From Wolfiporia cocos (Eukaryota; Basidiomycota; Agaricomycetes; Polyporales; Phaeolaceae), in NCBI GenBank assembly GCA_029448655.1, contig JACCLO010000006.1:682001-746000 (forward strand): 64,000 nucleotides of DNA. The letters are read 5' to 3'. Position 1 is the first letter of the stretch. Every line of letters begins with the position of its first letter. The translations under genes were made by a program, and so were the position numbers. The notes under the pieces were generated by a model. The model made no database searches and was not told where the DNA came from. It saw only the letters and a program-made list of their open reading frames with translations. Of the stretch, positions 20,882 through 30,853 are shown one piece after another.

Positions 20882-21500
20882 TAACACAAGATAACACTTA
20901 CTTGTTAGGATCTTGGTATTGCTGGTTAGGCAAGAGATAAAGCAGTTGTTAAGCAGGATACGTCGAGTGGTTAACTCGTAGTATGAATGCAATGAATAGA
21001 ACTGAGGCAATAGCGCTCAGCAAGTCCAGTATATATACATGATAAATAAGACCCCTAACAGCCTTATTAGATAATACTAGTGTCCGTATTCGTATGTACA
21101 AGTCCCCAGGTACCTAAGTACTTAGTAATATACGATAAATACATATGCCGATCAAAACCGGGATATAGAAAGGCGGCGTAGGCCGCACGAATGGCGTTTT
21201 GCGCTCTTGTCATTACAAAGACGGGGCGTGACCAAAGCCCGGTCCGCTGACGTTTATACGCTGACTGCTTCCGGACGGAACGTCCGATTGGCTAGAACTA
21301 GACATGTGACTGATGGTAACTACTAGTGATAAGATAAGACCGTCGTTACGGGAGATAACGCGGCCATCATTCGGCACGTATGTAACCGTTAACTTATGAA
21401 CCAGATAAGCTAGTTATTGGTCTAGAAAGTCGGAGATAATTCGTAGAATTGCCGGAAAAATAGTAAGAAATATAGGGAAACTAGGAGAATTCTTGTGACA
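20882..21500 (-). repeat. Element A 5' LTR (619 bp)
   Basis: Same as the 3' LTR except T/G at 12645 versus 21433. TATA box 21037-21030 and predicted start 21003 on the minus strand; a short palindrome CTGAG/CTCAG lies between them. Confidence 0.95.
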
Positions 21501-22328
21501 CAAGCGCAGCAGGATATGAGGTTATTCTACGGCGCAAGCCAAGAATAATAGAACTAGAGAGTAAAGGCGTCTAGCCCTATTGTTATATACATGTTTATGG
21601 GAAGGTCACGTGCTACTAGCTAGCTATGTCCTTACCGGGTTATGTGGCTTTGCCAAGTGGCGAAGCTTATCTTATCAGTTGTTTATAGACTCTATCTACA
21701 ATGGCCGTGATGGGCCCTAATGGCCACACCAATAGTAGAAGAGGGATTTGTTGGTTATCTTGTTAGTAACGCGGGCGCAGCCCGGGTATAGAGGAAGCTG
21801 GTTGCCAGATACCGTGAGGTATAATGGCGATTGGCCGGTCTTCGTTGGATGACCAAGGCGAGACGCCGAGGTCGTTATGCTATTGGACCGATAGGTACCG
21901 TAGCATGTGTTATGTCCGGACCGGATGGTAACCGGGACATGTGTTGGGCTTAGCCGTGAGGCGAGGTCCGGTGTTTGGGCGACGCCGTGATGGCAGAAGC
22001 CCAGGACTTGGAGAACGCCGAGTCTGTGGGAGGCCGAGAAGGCCGTGACCTATAGCGATATTGCCGTGATGCTAATATTATGCTGTATGGTCGTGTTGAC
22101 ATAATTATGCGAAGGCGTGGCGCGCCTGAGGTGTCATTGTGATCAAGGATCTTATGACGTGTGGGAAGCCGGGAAGGCCGACCCAATAGAACATTGCCTT
22201 GCGGCAATGTTTGGTGTTGTGGACATTTTTATGCGAGCGTGCCGCGCTCGGCCTATCATTATGATCTACGATCTTATGACGTGGCTGGTCTAACTCATAA
22301 GGGTGAGACCTATGACGTAGCGGTAGTG

Positions 22329-25269
22329 TGTCACAGATTTATCTGGGGCTTACAGCATTTTTCCTATGATTATAGCAATTTATCCGGGATTTATACGTCT
22401 AACTACAAGTTATCTACGGGTTAACTCCCATTGCCATACGACAAGCTCTTTACTGGGCTTATCAACCACATGACCAGCTTACATAACGCTACGGTACCTC
22501 CCGGTCCAATAGCAACACTACAGCTACGTCATAGGTCTCGCCCGTTAGAGCAAGACCAGCCACATCATAAGATCCTAGATCATAATGATAGGCTGAGCGC
22601 GGCACGCTCGCATAATAATGTCCACAACACCAAACATCGCCACCAAGCAATGTTCTATTGGGTCGGCCTCCTTGGCTTCCCATCGTCATAAGATCCTTGA
22701 TCATAATGACACCTCAGGCGCGCCACGCCTTCGCATAATAATGGCAACACGACCATACAGCATAATATTAGCAACAAGGCAATATCGCTATAGGTCCGGC
22801 CTTCTCGGCCATCTATATCCGGGCTGTGCCCGCATTTACCCAATATAATAATAAACCTCCTCTCTTACCATTGGTGCGGCCATTACTGGCTCACACAGCC
22901 ATTGTAGATAGGATCCCAAACAAATAGATAAGATAAGCTTCGCCCATTGGCAAAGCCGCATAACCCGGAAAGGTAGTACTATACAGTATCACATGACCTC
23001 TGCGCATACATGTATTTAAGTAGGAGCCAAGTGCTCCATACTTCAGTTCTATTCTATCGTTGTTACCTCGAATGCCCACACGCGGAGTACCATAGGTACT
23101 CCCAGTGGACTACCATCGGTAGTCCCAAGCTTCGTTGGTTTGCGGCTGCGCTACTTCCACTAGCAACTGCTGCACTGGGTCCATCTTCCTCGTCTAGTCG
23201 CCCTAGTACCTCAGGATAGCGACTAGGTGAGTCCCACAGGTAGATCTGTGTCAGGTACATCCACGTCCAATAGCAACACTACAGCTACGTCATAGGTCTC
23301 GCCCATCAGAGCAAGACCAGCCACGTCATAAGATCTTAGATCATAATGATAGGCCGAGCGCGGCACGCTCGCATATAATAATGTCCACACGTACAAACAG
23401 TGCCTTGCGGCCTTGTACTATTGGGTCGGCCTTCACGGCTTCCCACCGCCATAAGATCCTTGATCACAATGGCACCTCAGGCGCGCCACGCCTTCGCATA
23501 ATAATGGCAACACGGCCAAATAGCACTATATTAGCATCAAGGCAATATCGCTATAGGCTACGGCCTTCTCGGCCTCCCACGGACTCGGCGGTCTCCAAGT
23601 CCCGGGCTTCTGCCATCACGGCGTTGCCCAAACACCGGTCCTCGCCCCACGGCTAAGACCAACACATGTCCCGGTTACCTAACGGCCCGGTACATTATCA
23701 CATGCCACGGTACTAACGTCCAATGGCATAGCTACCTCGGCATCTCGCCTTGGTCAGCACACTGTCACAGATTTATCTGGGGCTTACAGCATTTTTCCTA
23801 CGATTATAGCAATTTACCTGGGATTTATACGTCTAACTACAAGTTATCTACGGGTTAACTCCCATTGCCACCACAACAGGCTCTTAACTGGGCTTATCAA
23901 CCACATGACTAGCTTACGTAACGCTACGGTACAACCACGTCCAATAGCAACACTACAGCATACGTCATACAGGTCTCGCCCGTCAGAGCAAGACCAGCCA
24001 CGTCATAGATCGTAGATCATAATGATAAGCCGAGCGCGGCACGCTCGCATAATAATGTCCACATGTACAAACAGTGCCTCGCGGCCTTGTACTATTGGGT
24101 CGGCCTTCCCGGCTTCCCACCGCCATAAGATCCTTGATCACAATGGCACCTCAGGCGCGCCACGCCTTCGCATAATAATGGCAACACGACCATACAGCAC
24201 TATAATAGCACCAAGGATATATCGCTATAGGTCACGGCCTCCTTGGCCTCCCACGGACTCGGTGCTCTCCAAGTCCCGGGCTTCTGCCATCACGGCGTTG
24301 CCCAAACCCCGGACCTCGCCCCACGGCTAAGTCCAATACATGCCCCGGTAACCATCCGGTCCGGGCTGTAACACATGCCACGGTACTTCCCGTCCAATGG
24401 CATAACGACCTCGGCGTCTCGCCTTGGTCATCCAACGAAGACCGGGCAATCGCCATTATACCTCACGGTATCCGGCAACCGGCTTCTCTTATACCCGGGC
24501 TGCGCCCGCGTTATCACAATAATATACACAAATCCCTCTCATACGATTGGTTCGGCCATTAGGGCCTTGCCACGGCCATTCTATGTAGAGTCCATAAACA
24601 GTAGATAAGATAAGCTTCGCCACTTGGCAAAGCCACATAACCCGGAAAGGTAACGACTAGCTAGTAGCACGTGACCTTCCCATAAACATGTATATAACTA
24701 GGGGCTTGACGCCCTATAACTCTAGTTCTATTATTCTCGGCTTGCGCCGTAGAATAACTCTCACCATCCTGCTGCGCTGGTACTGTCTCCTCTCTAAGTC
24801 GCCTTATCTCAAGAATATAGGCACTTGGTGAGTCCCACAGGCGTACTGTGTCACACACGAAGTTCGGCCAATCGCCATTACACCTCACGGTATCCGGCTA
24901 CCGGCTTCCCTTATACCCGGGCTGCGCCTGTATTCACATGTCCATCTAACGATGAGACCACACGCTCTCTCTTTACCATTGGCTCAGCCATTACCGGCGG
25001 GTCACGGCCTTTGTAGAGTAGTCGTACCACTTGGTCGCCCTTATGGCAACCAAGCCCACACTCCTTATTGGGCATGCACTATACAGTAGCACATGACCCG
25101 TTATATTTGTGTATATAAGTAGTGCCTTGACGGCCTATAACTCTAGTTCTATTCTTCTCGGCGTACGCCGTAGAAGCATCTCCAACCCTGCTGCTTCTGA
25201 TAACCTCTTCCTCTCCTAGTCGCCTAAGTGGATACTGGCTTGGTGAGTCCCACAGAGACATCTGTGTCA
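22329..25269 (+). mobile_element. F1 LTR (plus), recombinant with nested F1 copies, TSD TAGTG
   Basis: Flanked by TAGTG (22324-22328, 25270-25274). It starts TGTCACAGATTTATCTGGGG. A short-form F1 3' end (GTAGATCTGTGTCA) occurs at 23253, after which F1 sequence resumes at GGTACATCCACGTCC, a point it had already passed near 22490. This fits an F1 inserted in an F1, followed by loss of the 5' duplicate through homologous recombination. A further complete F1 lies at 23763-24853. Confidence 0.8.
23763..24853 (+). mobile_element. Solo LTR, F1 long form (1091 bp), TSD CACAC
   Basis: Complete reference copy of F1: TGTCACAGATTTATCTGGGG...CACAGGCGTACTGTGTCA, flanked by CACAC (23758-23762, 24854-24858). 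U3 holds two tandem diverged modules (ATAAGATC...GATCA, palindromic core, GCATAATAATG) near 24003-24070 and 24124-24190. AGATAAGATAAG, CACGTG, ATGTATATAA and AGTTCTATTATTC lie in promoter order. Confidence 0.95.
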
Positions 25270-25425
25270 TAGTGTTGCTATTGGACCGGAAGGTGCCGTA
25301 GCATTACGTAAGCTGGTCATGTGGTGATAAGCCCAGTTAAGAGCTTGTCGTATGGCAATGGGAGTTAACCCGTAGATAACGTGTAGTTAGACGTATAAAT
25401 CCCGGATAAATTGCTATAATCATAG

Positions 25426-25984
25426 TGACACAGACTCATACCGTCTGTGGGACCCTGGCTACAGGGGAGTCCCAATAAGCCCTACAGGGCGGTGTGCAAA
25501 CCGCAAGGCAGTCCGTCGGCTGTATCCCTAGGGGAACTCCTAAGGACGCAAGGCGAGTCGACACACAGACGAGCAAGACTTAGGGGGCCCCCAGGGCAGA
25601 GACGCACACAGGCAGATATGAGAGAGGAGCCATAGGCTCAGTTGTCGAGAATCCTAAAGATGGGGAAGTAAGTCCCCATCTTGTCGTACTTATACATGTA
25701 TAGCTGACCAGTAATGGTCACCCTAAAGTCGCGGTCCGAGCGCAGTAACTACAAGGGCACATGATATGTAACTATGTGTGATGACATGTGGACGGTGTGA
25801 CCCTAATGTGAGTACCTAAGGTGCGCGCTACCCTACAGCGCTAACCTATAGTCATATGATCTAGACGGAGTCCTGGACGGGCGCTGGAGGTGGCTGAGGA
25901 TCAGGGAAGCGCGCGCGCACCTAGCGGCGCCTATAATACCTATAGCGAGGGATGTTACGTATCCACCTAGGAAAGTTTGTGACA
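25426..25984 (-). mobile_element. Solo LTR, family F2 (559 bp), TSD CATAG
   Basis: Inserted near the 5' end of the minus F1 LTR; CATAG at 25421-25425 and 25985-25989. The promoter palindrome AAGATGGGGA/TCCCCATCTT around AGTAAG is visible near 25655-25682. Confidence 0.92.
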
Positions 25985-26118
25985 CATAGGAAAAATGCTG
26001 TAAGCCCCAGATAAATCTGTGACATTAGTGGCCTGGATTCAATGATATCATTGAAGGTCATGTGATATAACTGAGATCATGTGCTATCTTCACAATCTGA
26101 TCCATAGAGCCTAGACTA

Positions 26119-28071
26119 TGTCACAGATTTATCTGGGGCTTACAGCATTTTTCCTATGATGATAGCAATTTATCCGGGATTTATACGTCTAACTACACGT
26201 TATCTACGGGTTAACTCCCATTGCCATACGACAAGCTCTTAACTGGGCTTATCAACCACATGACCAGCTTATACAACGCTGCGTCACAAGACTAATGACA
26301 TCATCGCTAAGGCAACGTGCATCGCTGTGCCTCCACCTGCGAATGCGTCATACAAGTCTAGACAATAGCATCGTCATCACTACGTCATCCGGTCTCGCCC
26401 TTACAAGCTAGACCACCACATCATAAGATCTTAGATCATAATGACATCCCGAGCGCGGCACGCTCGCTGTCACAGATTTATCTGGGACTTACAGCATTTT
26501 TCCTACGATTATAGCAATTTATCCGGGATTTATATGTCTAACTACAAGTTATCTATGGGTTAACTCCCATCGCCATACAACAAGCTCTTAACTGGGCTTA
26601 TCCACCACATGACCAGCTTACATAACGCTACGGTACCTTCCGGTCCAATAGCAACACTACAGCCACGTCATAGGTCTCACCCGTCAGAGCAAGACCAGCC
26701 ACATCATAAGATCTTAGATCATTATGATAGGCCGAGCGCGGCACGCTTGCATAATAATGTCCACAACACCAAACATCGCCACCAAGCAATGTTCTATTGG
26801 GTCGGCCTCACCGGCTTCCCACACGCCATAAGATCCTTGATCACAATGGCACCTTAGGCGCGACACGCCTTCGCATAATTATGTCAACACGACCATACAG
26901 CACTATATTAGCAACAAGGCAATATCGCTATAGGTCCGGCCTTCTCGGCCATCTATACCCGGGCTGTGCCCGCGTTAATCAAAGATAATAATAAACCTCC
27001 TCTCTTACCATTGGTGCGGCCATTACCGGCCCACACGGCCATTGTAGATAGGATCATAAACACATAGATAAGATAAGCTTCGCCCATTGGCAAAGCCGCA
27101 TAACCCGGAAAGGTAGTACTATACAGTAGCACATGACCTCTGCGCATACATGTATTTAAGTAGGAGCCAAGTGCTCCATACTTCAGTTCTATTCTATTGT
27201 CGTTACCACGAACGCCCATATGCGGAGTACCATTGGTACTCCCAGTGGACTACTATTAGTAGTCCCAAACTTCGCTGGTTCGCGGCTGCGCTATGTCCAC
27301 TAGTAACTGCTGCACTGGGTCTATCTTCCTCTTCTAGTCGCCCTAATACCTCAGGATAGCGACTAGGTGAGTCCCACAGGTAGATCTGTGTCACTCGCAT
27401 AATAATGTCAACACGACCATACAGCATAATATTAGCAACAAGGCAATATCGCTATAGGTCACGGCCTTCTCAGCCTCCCACGGACTCGGTACATACCAAG
27501 TCCCGGGCTTCTGCCATCATGGCGTTGCCCAAACGCCGGACCTCGCCTCACGGCTAAGTCCAACACATGTCCCGGTTACCTTCCGGTCCGGACATATCAC
27601 ATGCTACGGTACAACCATGTCCAATAGCATAACGACCTCGGCGCCTCGCCTTGGTCATCCAACAAAGACCGGCCAATAGCCATTATACCTCACGGTATCC
27701 GGCAACCGGCTTCCTCTCTACCCGGGCTGTGCCTGCGTTACTAACAATAAACTAGCAAATCCCTCTCATACGATTGGTTCGGCCATTAGGGCCAACCACG
27801 GCCATTCTATGTAGAGTCCATAAACAGTAGATAAGATAAGCTTCGCCACTTGGCAAAGCCACATAACCCGGTAAGGCCATAGCTATATAGTAGCACGTGC
27901 CCTCCTGTCACACATGTATATAAGGACCTGGCTAGACGCCACTAATCCTTAGTTCTATTATTCTCGGCTTGCGCCGTAGAATAACCTCTCATATCCTGCT
28001 GCGCTAGCTAGCTACTTCGTCGCCTATACCCTCAACACATAGGTGGTGAGTCCCACAGCTAGTCTGTGTCA
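26119..28071 (+). mobile_element. F1 LTR long form (plus) holding another F1, TSD GACTA
   Basis: Flanked by GACTA (26114-26118, 28072-28076). Own sequence is 26119-26467 plus 27399-28071; the interruption is a short-form F1 at 26468-27393. Confidence 0.92.
26468..27393 (+). mobile_element. Solo LTR, F1 short form (926 bp), TSD CTCGC
   Basis: Flanked by CTCGC (26463-26467, 27394-27398). It lacks the U3 block beginning TCCCACGGACTCGG that long-form copies have between GGCCTTCTCGGCC and the CCGGGCTG(T/C)GCCCGC dyad. TATA variant TGTATTTAAG. Confidence 0.92.
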
Positions 28072-28257
28072 GACTATAGCCATGACCTTAGGCAAGGTCT
28101 TGTGACTTGTGGCTTGTAACTATACAGTCTGGCATGGCAGCAGTTGCTTAGATCAGCTATTCCCACAATCACATGTTTTTGTGCAGTGTTACGGAACTAT
28201 CATGTGATGCTTGAGTGCCCATGCAGCATGTGATAGTCAAGGTGCAAAATGCAAAAG

Positions 28258-28656
28258 TGTCACAGTGCTACTTACCATGGCCCCCTATCCAAGTGCTTGC
28301 GTGCATAACGACAGTATGTCGAGTGCCACACAGAGGCAACCCTGGGTCCTAAGGTTTACGAGGCAGGCAGGTGCACACACGGAGGGTAGCAGAGGAGTGT
28401 CAGCCCAACGACTAGAATCTAGAGGATGAGCTGTAAGGCTCATCCTTACTAGGCTTAAGTACATGACACATCACTTGTAGTATACCTGTCCTAAAGGGGG
28501 TCCATGCGCTGTAAGGTGCAGGGTGTAACTATGTAACTACCGTAATGCATCATGTGCTAGGTGTGACCATGTGAGCTAGTGACTACCCTATCTAATCTAG
28601 TGATCTAATCTACAAGTCACCTGATGCTACAAGGTGGCGTGCCATACTCTGTGACA
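28258..28656 (-). mobile_element. Solo LTR, F2-like short type (399 bp), TSD AAAAG
   Basis: Starts TGTCACAGTGCTACTTACC; AAAAG at 28253-28257 and 28657-28661. Minus orientation, box GTACTTAAG. Promoter palindrome GGATGAGC (28424-28431)/GCTCATCC (28438-28445) around TGTAAG. Confidence 0.9.
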
Positions 28657-28713
28657 AAAAGAAAATCTGAGATGTAAGTCTTTTGAGGATAAAAACCCTG
28701 TAAAACTGTGACA

Positions 28714-29127
28714 CACACACCTATCTTATCAGACAACAGGCCAGATATCACCTGACTACCTAGGGGGGCACTACTCCATAGTTATGGTACCCAGCAACAT
28801 TCAGTAATGCCAAGAAAAGCAAGTACCTATAACTCAAGAAAAGAACAGGCGTGGCCATGCCACAGAACAATCTGTGACAATCTATTGAGATGGTAGGCCT
28901 AAGTCTGAGAACACAGACTAGCATGCCAAGATAGAGGGGACAAGGTGGATGCACACAGTGGTTGAGTAGAAAGGGGGACTGAGCCCCATCTACTGAGAAT
29001 ACTAGTTCTGAGGCTAGTCCTCAGAATGCTACAAGATATATACAGGTTTGGTACTATATACTACAGTGCTACCCTAATGTACTGGGTCTGTGCAGATTGT
29101 CATACCACGGAATGCTTACATAACCCT
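28714..29127 (-). mobile_element. Old LTR remnant interrupted by F7
   Basis: Minus-strand promoter signature: TATATATC near 29039, palindrome TTCTGAGG (29006-29013)/CCTCAGAA (29019-29026), then ATTCTCAGTAG. An LTR-like end TCTGTGACA lies near 28879. Boundaries and TSD could not be fixed. The F7 LTR at 29128 interrupts it. Confidence 0.45.
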
Positions 29128-29770
29128 TGTCACATTATTTACAGGGTTTTTGCCCTCAAAAGACTCGTGTCTCAAATTTTCTTTTGCATTTTGCACCTTA
29201 ACTACCATGTGCCACATGGACACTCAAGCATCACATGATAGTTCCCTTATGGGGCTATACCAAGACACATGATTGTGGGAGAAAGCTTATATAAGCCATT
29301 GCCACAGTGCCAGACTGTATAGTTACAAGCCACCAGCCATAAGACCTTGCCTAAGGTCAATGGCTTCAGTCTAGGCATGAAGGATTAGATCATCTAGAAA
29401 GCACATGACCTTAATGACACCATCAAGTACAGGCCACTGACCCCAGGCATGGGGTGGCCTTAGTAATGACAAGTAGTTGTCACATGAGTAGTAGAGGCAC
29501 ATATCCCATTGGCTGATTTATGATATGACACCGTTACTGGTTGTCAATCAGAATAGTACTTACAAGTACTAGGGGTCTTGCTTAGGGTCTCTAAGGGCCT
29601 ATACAACATGTATATAAGATACTACTAACTGGGCACTTACCCCCAGTTCTATTCACCTCGACAATAGAGCTACAGGCCTAACAAGCCATTCTCTGCACTC
29701 TTAACTCGCTCCACTCATCAACTAGCCCCTCTAGCAAGACTAGAACAGTGAGTATTTGGAGTTTGTGTCA
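29128..29770 (+). mobile_element. Solo LTR, family F7 (643 bp), TSD ACCCT
   Basis: TGTCACATTATTTACAGGG...GGAGTTTGTGTCA flanked by ACCCT (29123-29127, 29771-29775). TATATAAG lies 34 bp before AGTTCTATTCACC, the spacing seen in elements A and B. Palindrome AACTGGG (29627-29633)/CCCAGTT (29642-29648). It is the inverted partner of the old F7 at 11905-28713. Confidence 0.92.
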
Positions 29771-30554
29771 ACCCTGTAGCTACTAGAGACCAATGTGATG
29801 AACTAAGATAGTGAGCCCTTATCTAACAGCTGGGAGACGCTTGCTTGCTAGTATGCAACTCAAGCTGTAATGAGGCAAGTTTGTAATTAGGTATCAATGC
29901 AGTAAGCAGAGATAACAGTACAATGCCCAAAAGGGTGCATTGCTGTAACTAGTAAGGTGGACCAGGGCTGGCACATAGATGGCAGCACCAGACTAGTTGC
30001 ATAGTAGATTGGCAGGCAGCATGTGTGTACAAGTGTAAAGAGATTTATATGGACCCAATGACAAGAATGCTAAACACAAGCTGTAAGGCTCATGTCTTGC
30101 ACATATATATGAGGGATACACTAAGCTACTGGGACCTGCACTAAGGGCTGCTGGTCAGTACACATATCTATGATAACATAGAGCATGTATGTACAGGTGT
30201 CAGTAATGGTGCCAGATCTTATGCATAAGAGGGCGCCTATAAGGGTGGCCCTTGTACAATTGACTAAGCAGCCCGTACTTACATATGTTCCACTTAGTCA
30301 CAGATCATGCATGCTGACTGATATTCTGATACTGGGCCATGTCAGCACCATTACCTTATAGTTAGTGCCTTAGTAATACTTACAGCTCAGAGTCTCTAGG
30401 GACCTACTGTGGTGGCAGGGGTCCTATACTAGATGTACATAAGCTATTGTTCTGGTGACTACAAGTCCCCAGAACTAGTCTCTTATTTGATACAGCATTA
30501 CCTGCTCTATCCATTCCGGAACAAGCAGAGGGTAATTTCCCGCACACCAATGTC
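29771..30554. other. Old LTR remnants, no gene
   Basis: Promoter-like pieces occur in both directions: TATATATG near 30102 (minus) and GATGTACATAAGC near 30432 (plus) with dyad GTTCTGG/CCAGAAC at 30451-30478. The segment 29839-29905 resembles 11817-11885. Ends are not definable. Confidence 0.4.
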
Positions 30555-30853
30555 CCTGACCACATTCAAGTTGTCATGCATGCATGTGCAGGAAGCAGTC
30601 ACGGTGGAACAAACATTAGAACATCTAGAACACGACATCACTATGTTGATCAAGGTGGGTGTCATCAACAAAGCGCACGGGTGATGGCAGAAATGGCACG
30701 ATGAACAGTTGGCTGACGTTGTACAGAACATCGAAGTGACACTCTTTGATGCTATCTCTAGGAAAGAGTTCAAGTACCAGTGGTGCCACTGCATATTAAA
30801 GATTAGGATAAGCCTTAACAACTATGTTACAAGCCTAGAAATTCGTAGATGAT
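30555..30853 (+). pseudogene. Unrecognised coding fragment with one in-frame stop
   Basis: The plus frame through LTTFKLSCMHVQEAVTVEQT ... INKAHG, stop TGA (30682-30684), then WQKWHDEQLADVVQNIEVTL ... YVTSLEIRR to a stop at 30853 reads like one protein of about 98 residues broken by a stop. No family recognised. It could be a decayed gene or transposon exon. Confidence 0.3.

Larger units (their letters stand above)
12094..21500 (-). mobile_element. Element A: complete young Ty3/gypsy chromovirus-type retrotransposon with ORF0 and dUTPase
   Basis: A 9407-bp element on the minus strand: 5' LTR 20882-21500, self-complementary primer site, leader 20180-20881, ORF0, gag, pol, polypurine tract, 3' LTR 12094-12712. 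TSD CAAGC at 12089-12093 and 21501-21505. The LTRs differ only at 12645/21433 as far as I can see by eye, and all three ORFs are open, so insertion was recent. Gag may carry an internal deletion. Integrase, chromodomain and dUTPase are fused in one pol product. Confidence 0.95.
12024..26024 (-). mobile_element. F1 LTR (minus) containing element A and two further insertions, TSD TTAGT
   Basis: Left end TGACACAGACTAGCTGTGGG at 12024, right end ...ATAAATCTGTGACA at 26024, flanked by TTAGT (12019-12023 and 26025-26029). Own sequence is 12024-12093, 21501-22328, 25270-25425 and 25985-26024, about 1.1 kb. The matching TSD fourteen kilobases apart shows that everything between arrived later by nested insertion. 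Confidence 0.9.
11905..28713 (-). mobile_element. Old F7 LTR (minus), truncated at left, host to the whole A stack
   Basis: Host pieces 11905-12023, 26025-26118, 28072-28257 and 28657-28713 together match, in reverse, the complete F7 LTR at 29128-29770. Shared blocks include TAAGGCCACCCCATGCCTGG, GGCTTGTAACTATACAGTCT and GGTGCAAAATGCAAAAG. The 5' end is TGTCACAGTTTTACAGGG at 28713. The promoter/R part expected left of 11905 is missing. It holds the F1 LTR (12024-26024), another F1 (26119-28071) and a small LTR (28258-28656). Confidence 0.75.

Noticed and set aside
22329..25274. Inversion breakpoint at the F1 cluster
   Set aside because: Opposite orientations at first suggested an inversion, but the TAGTG duplication shows a simple insertion into a minus F1 LTR.
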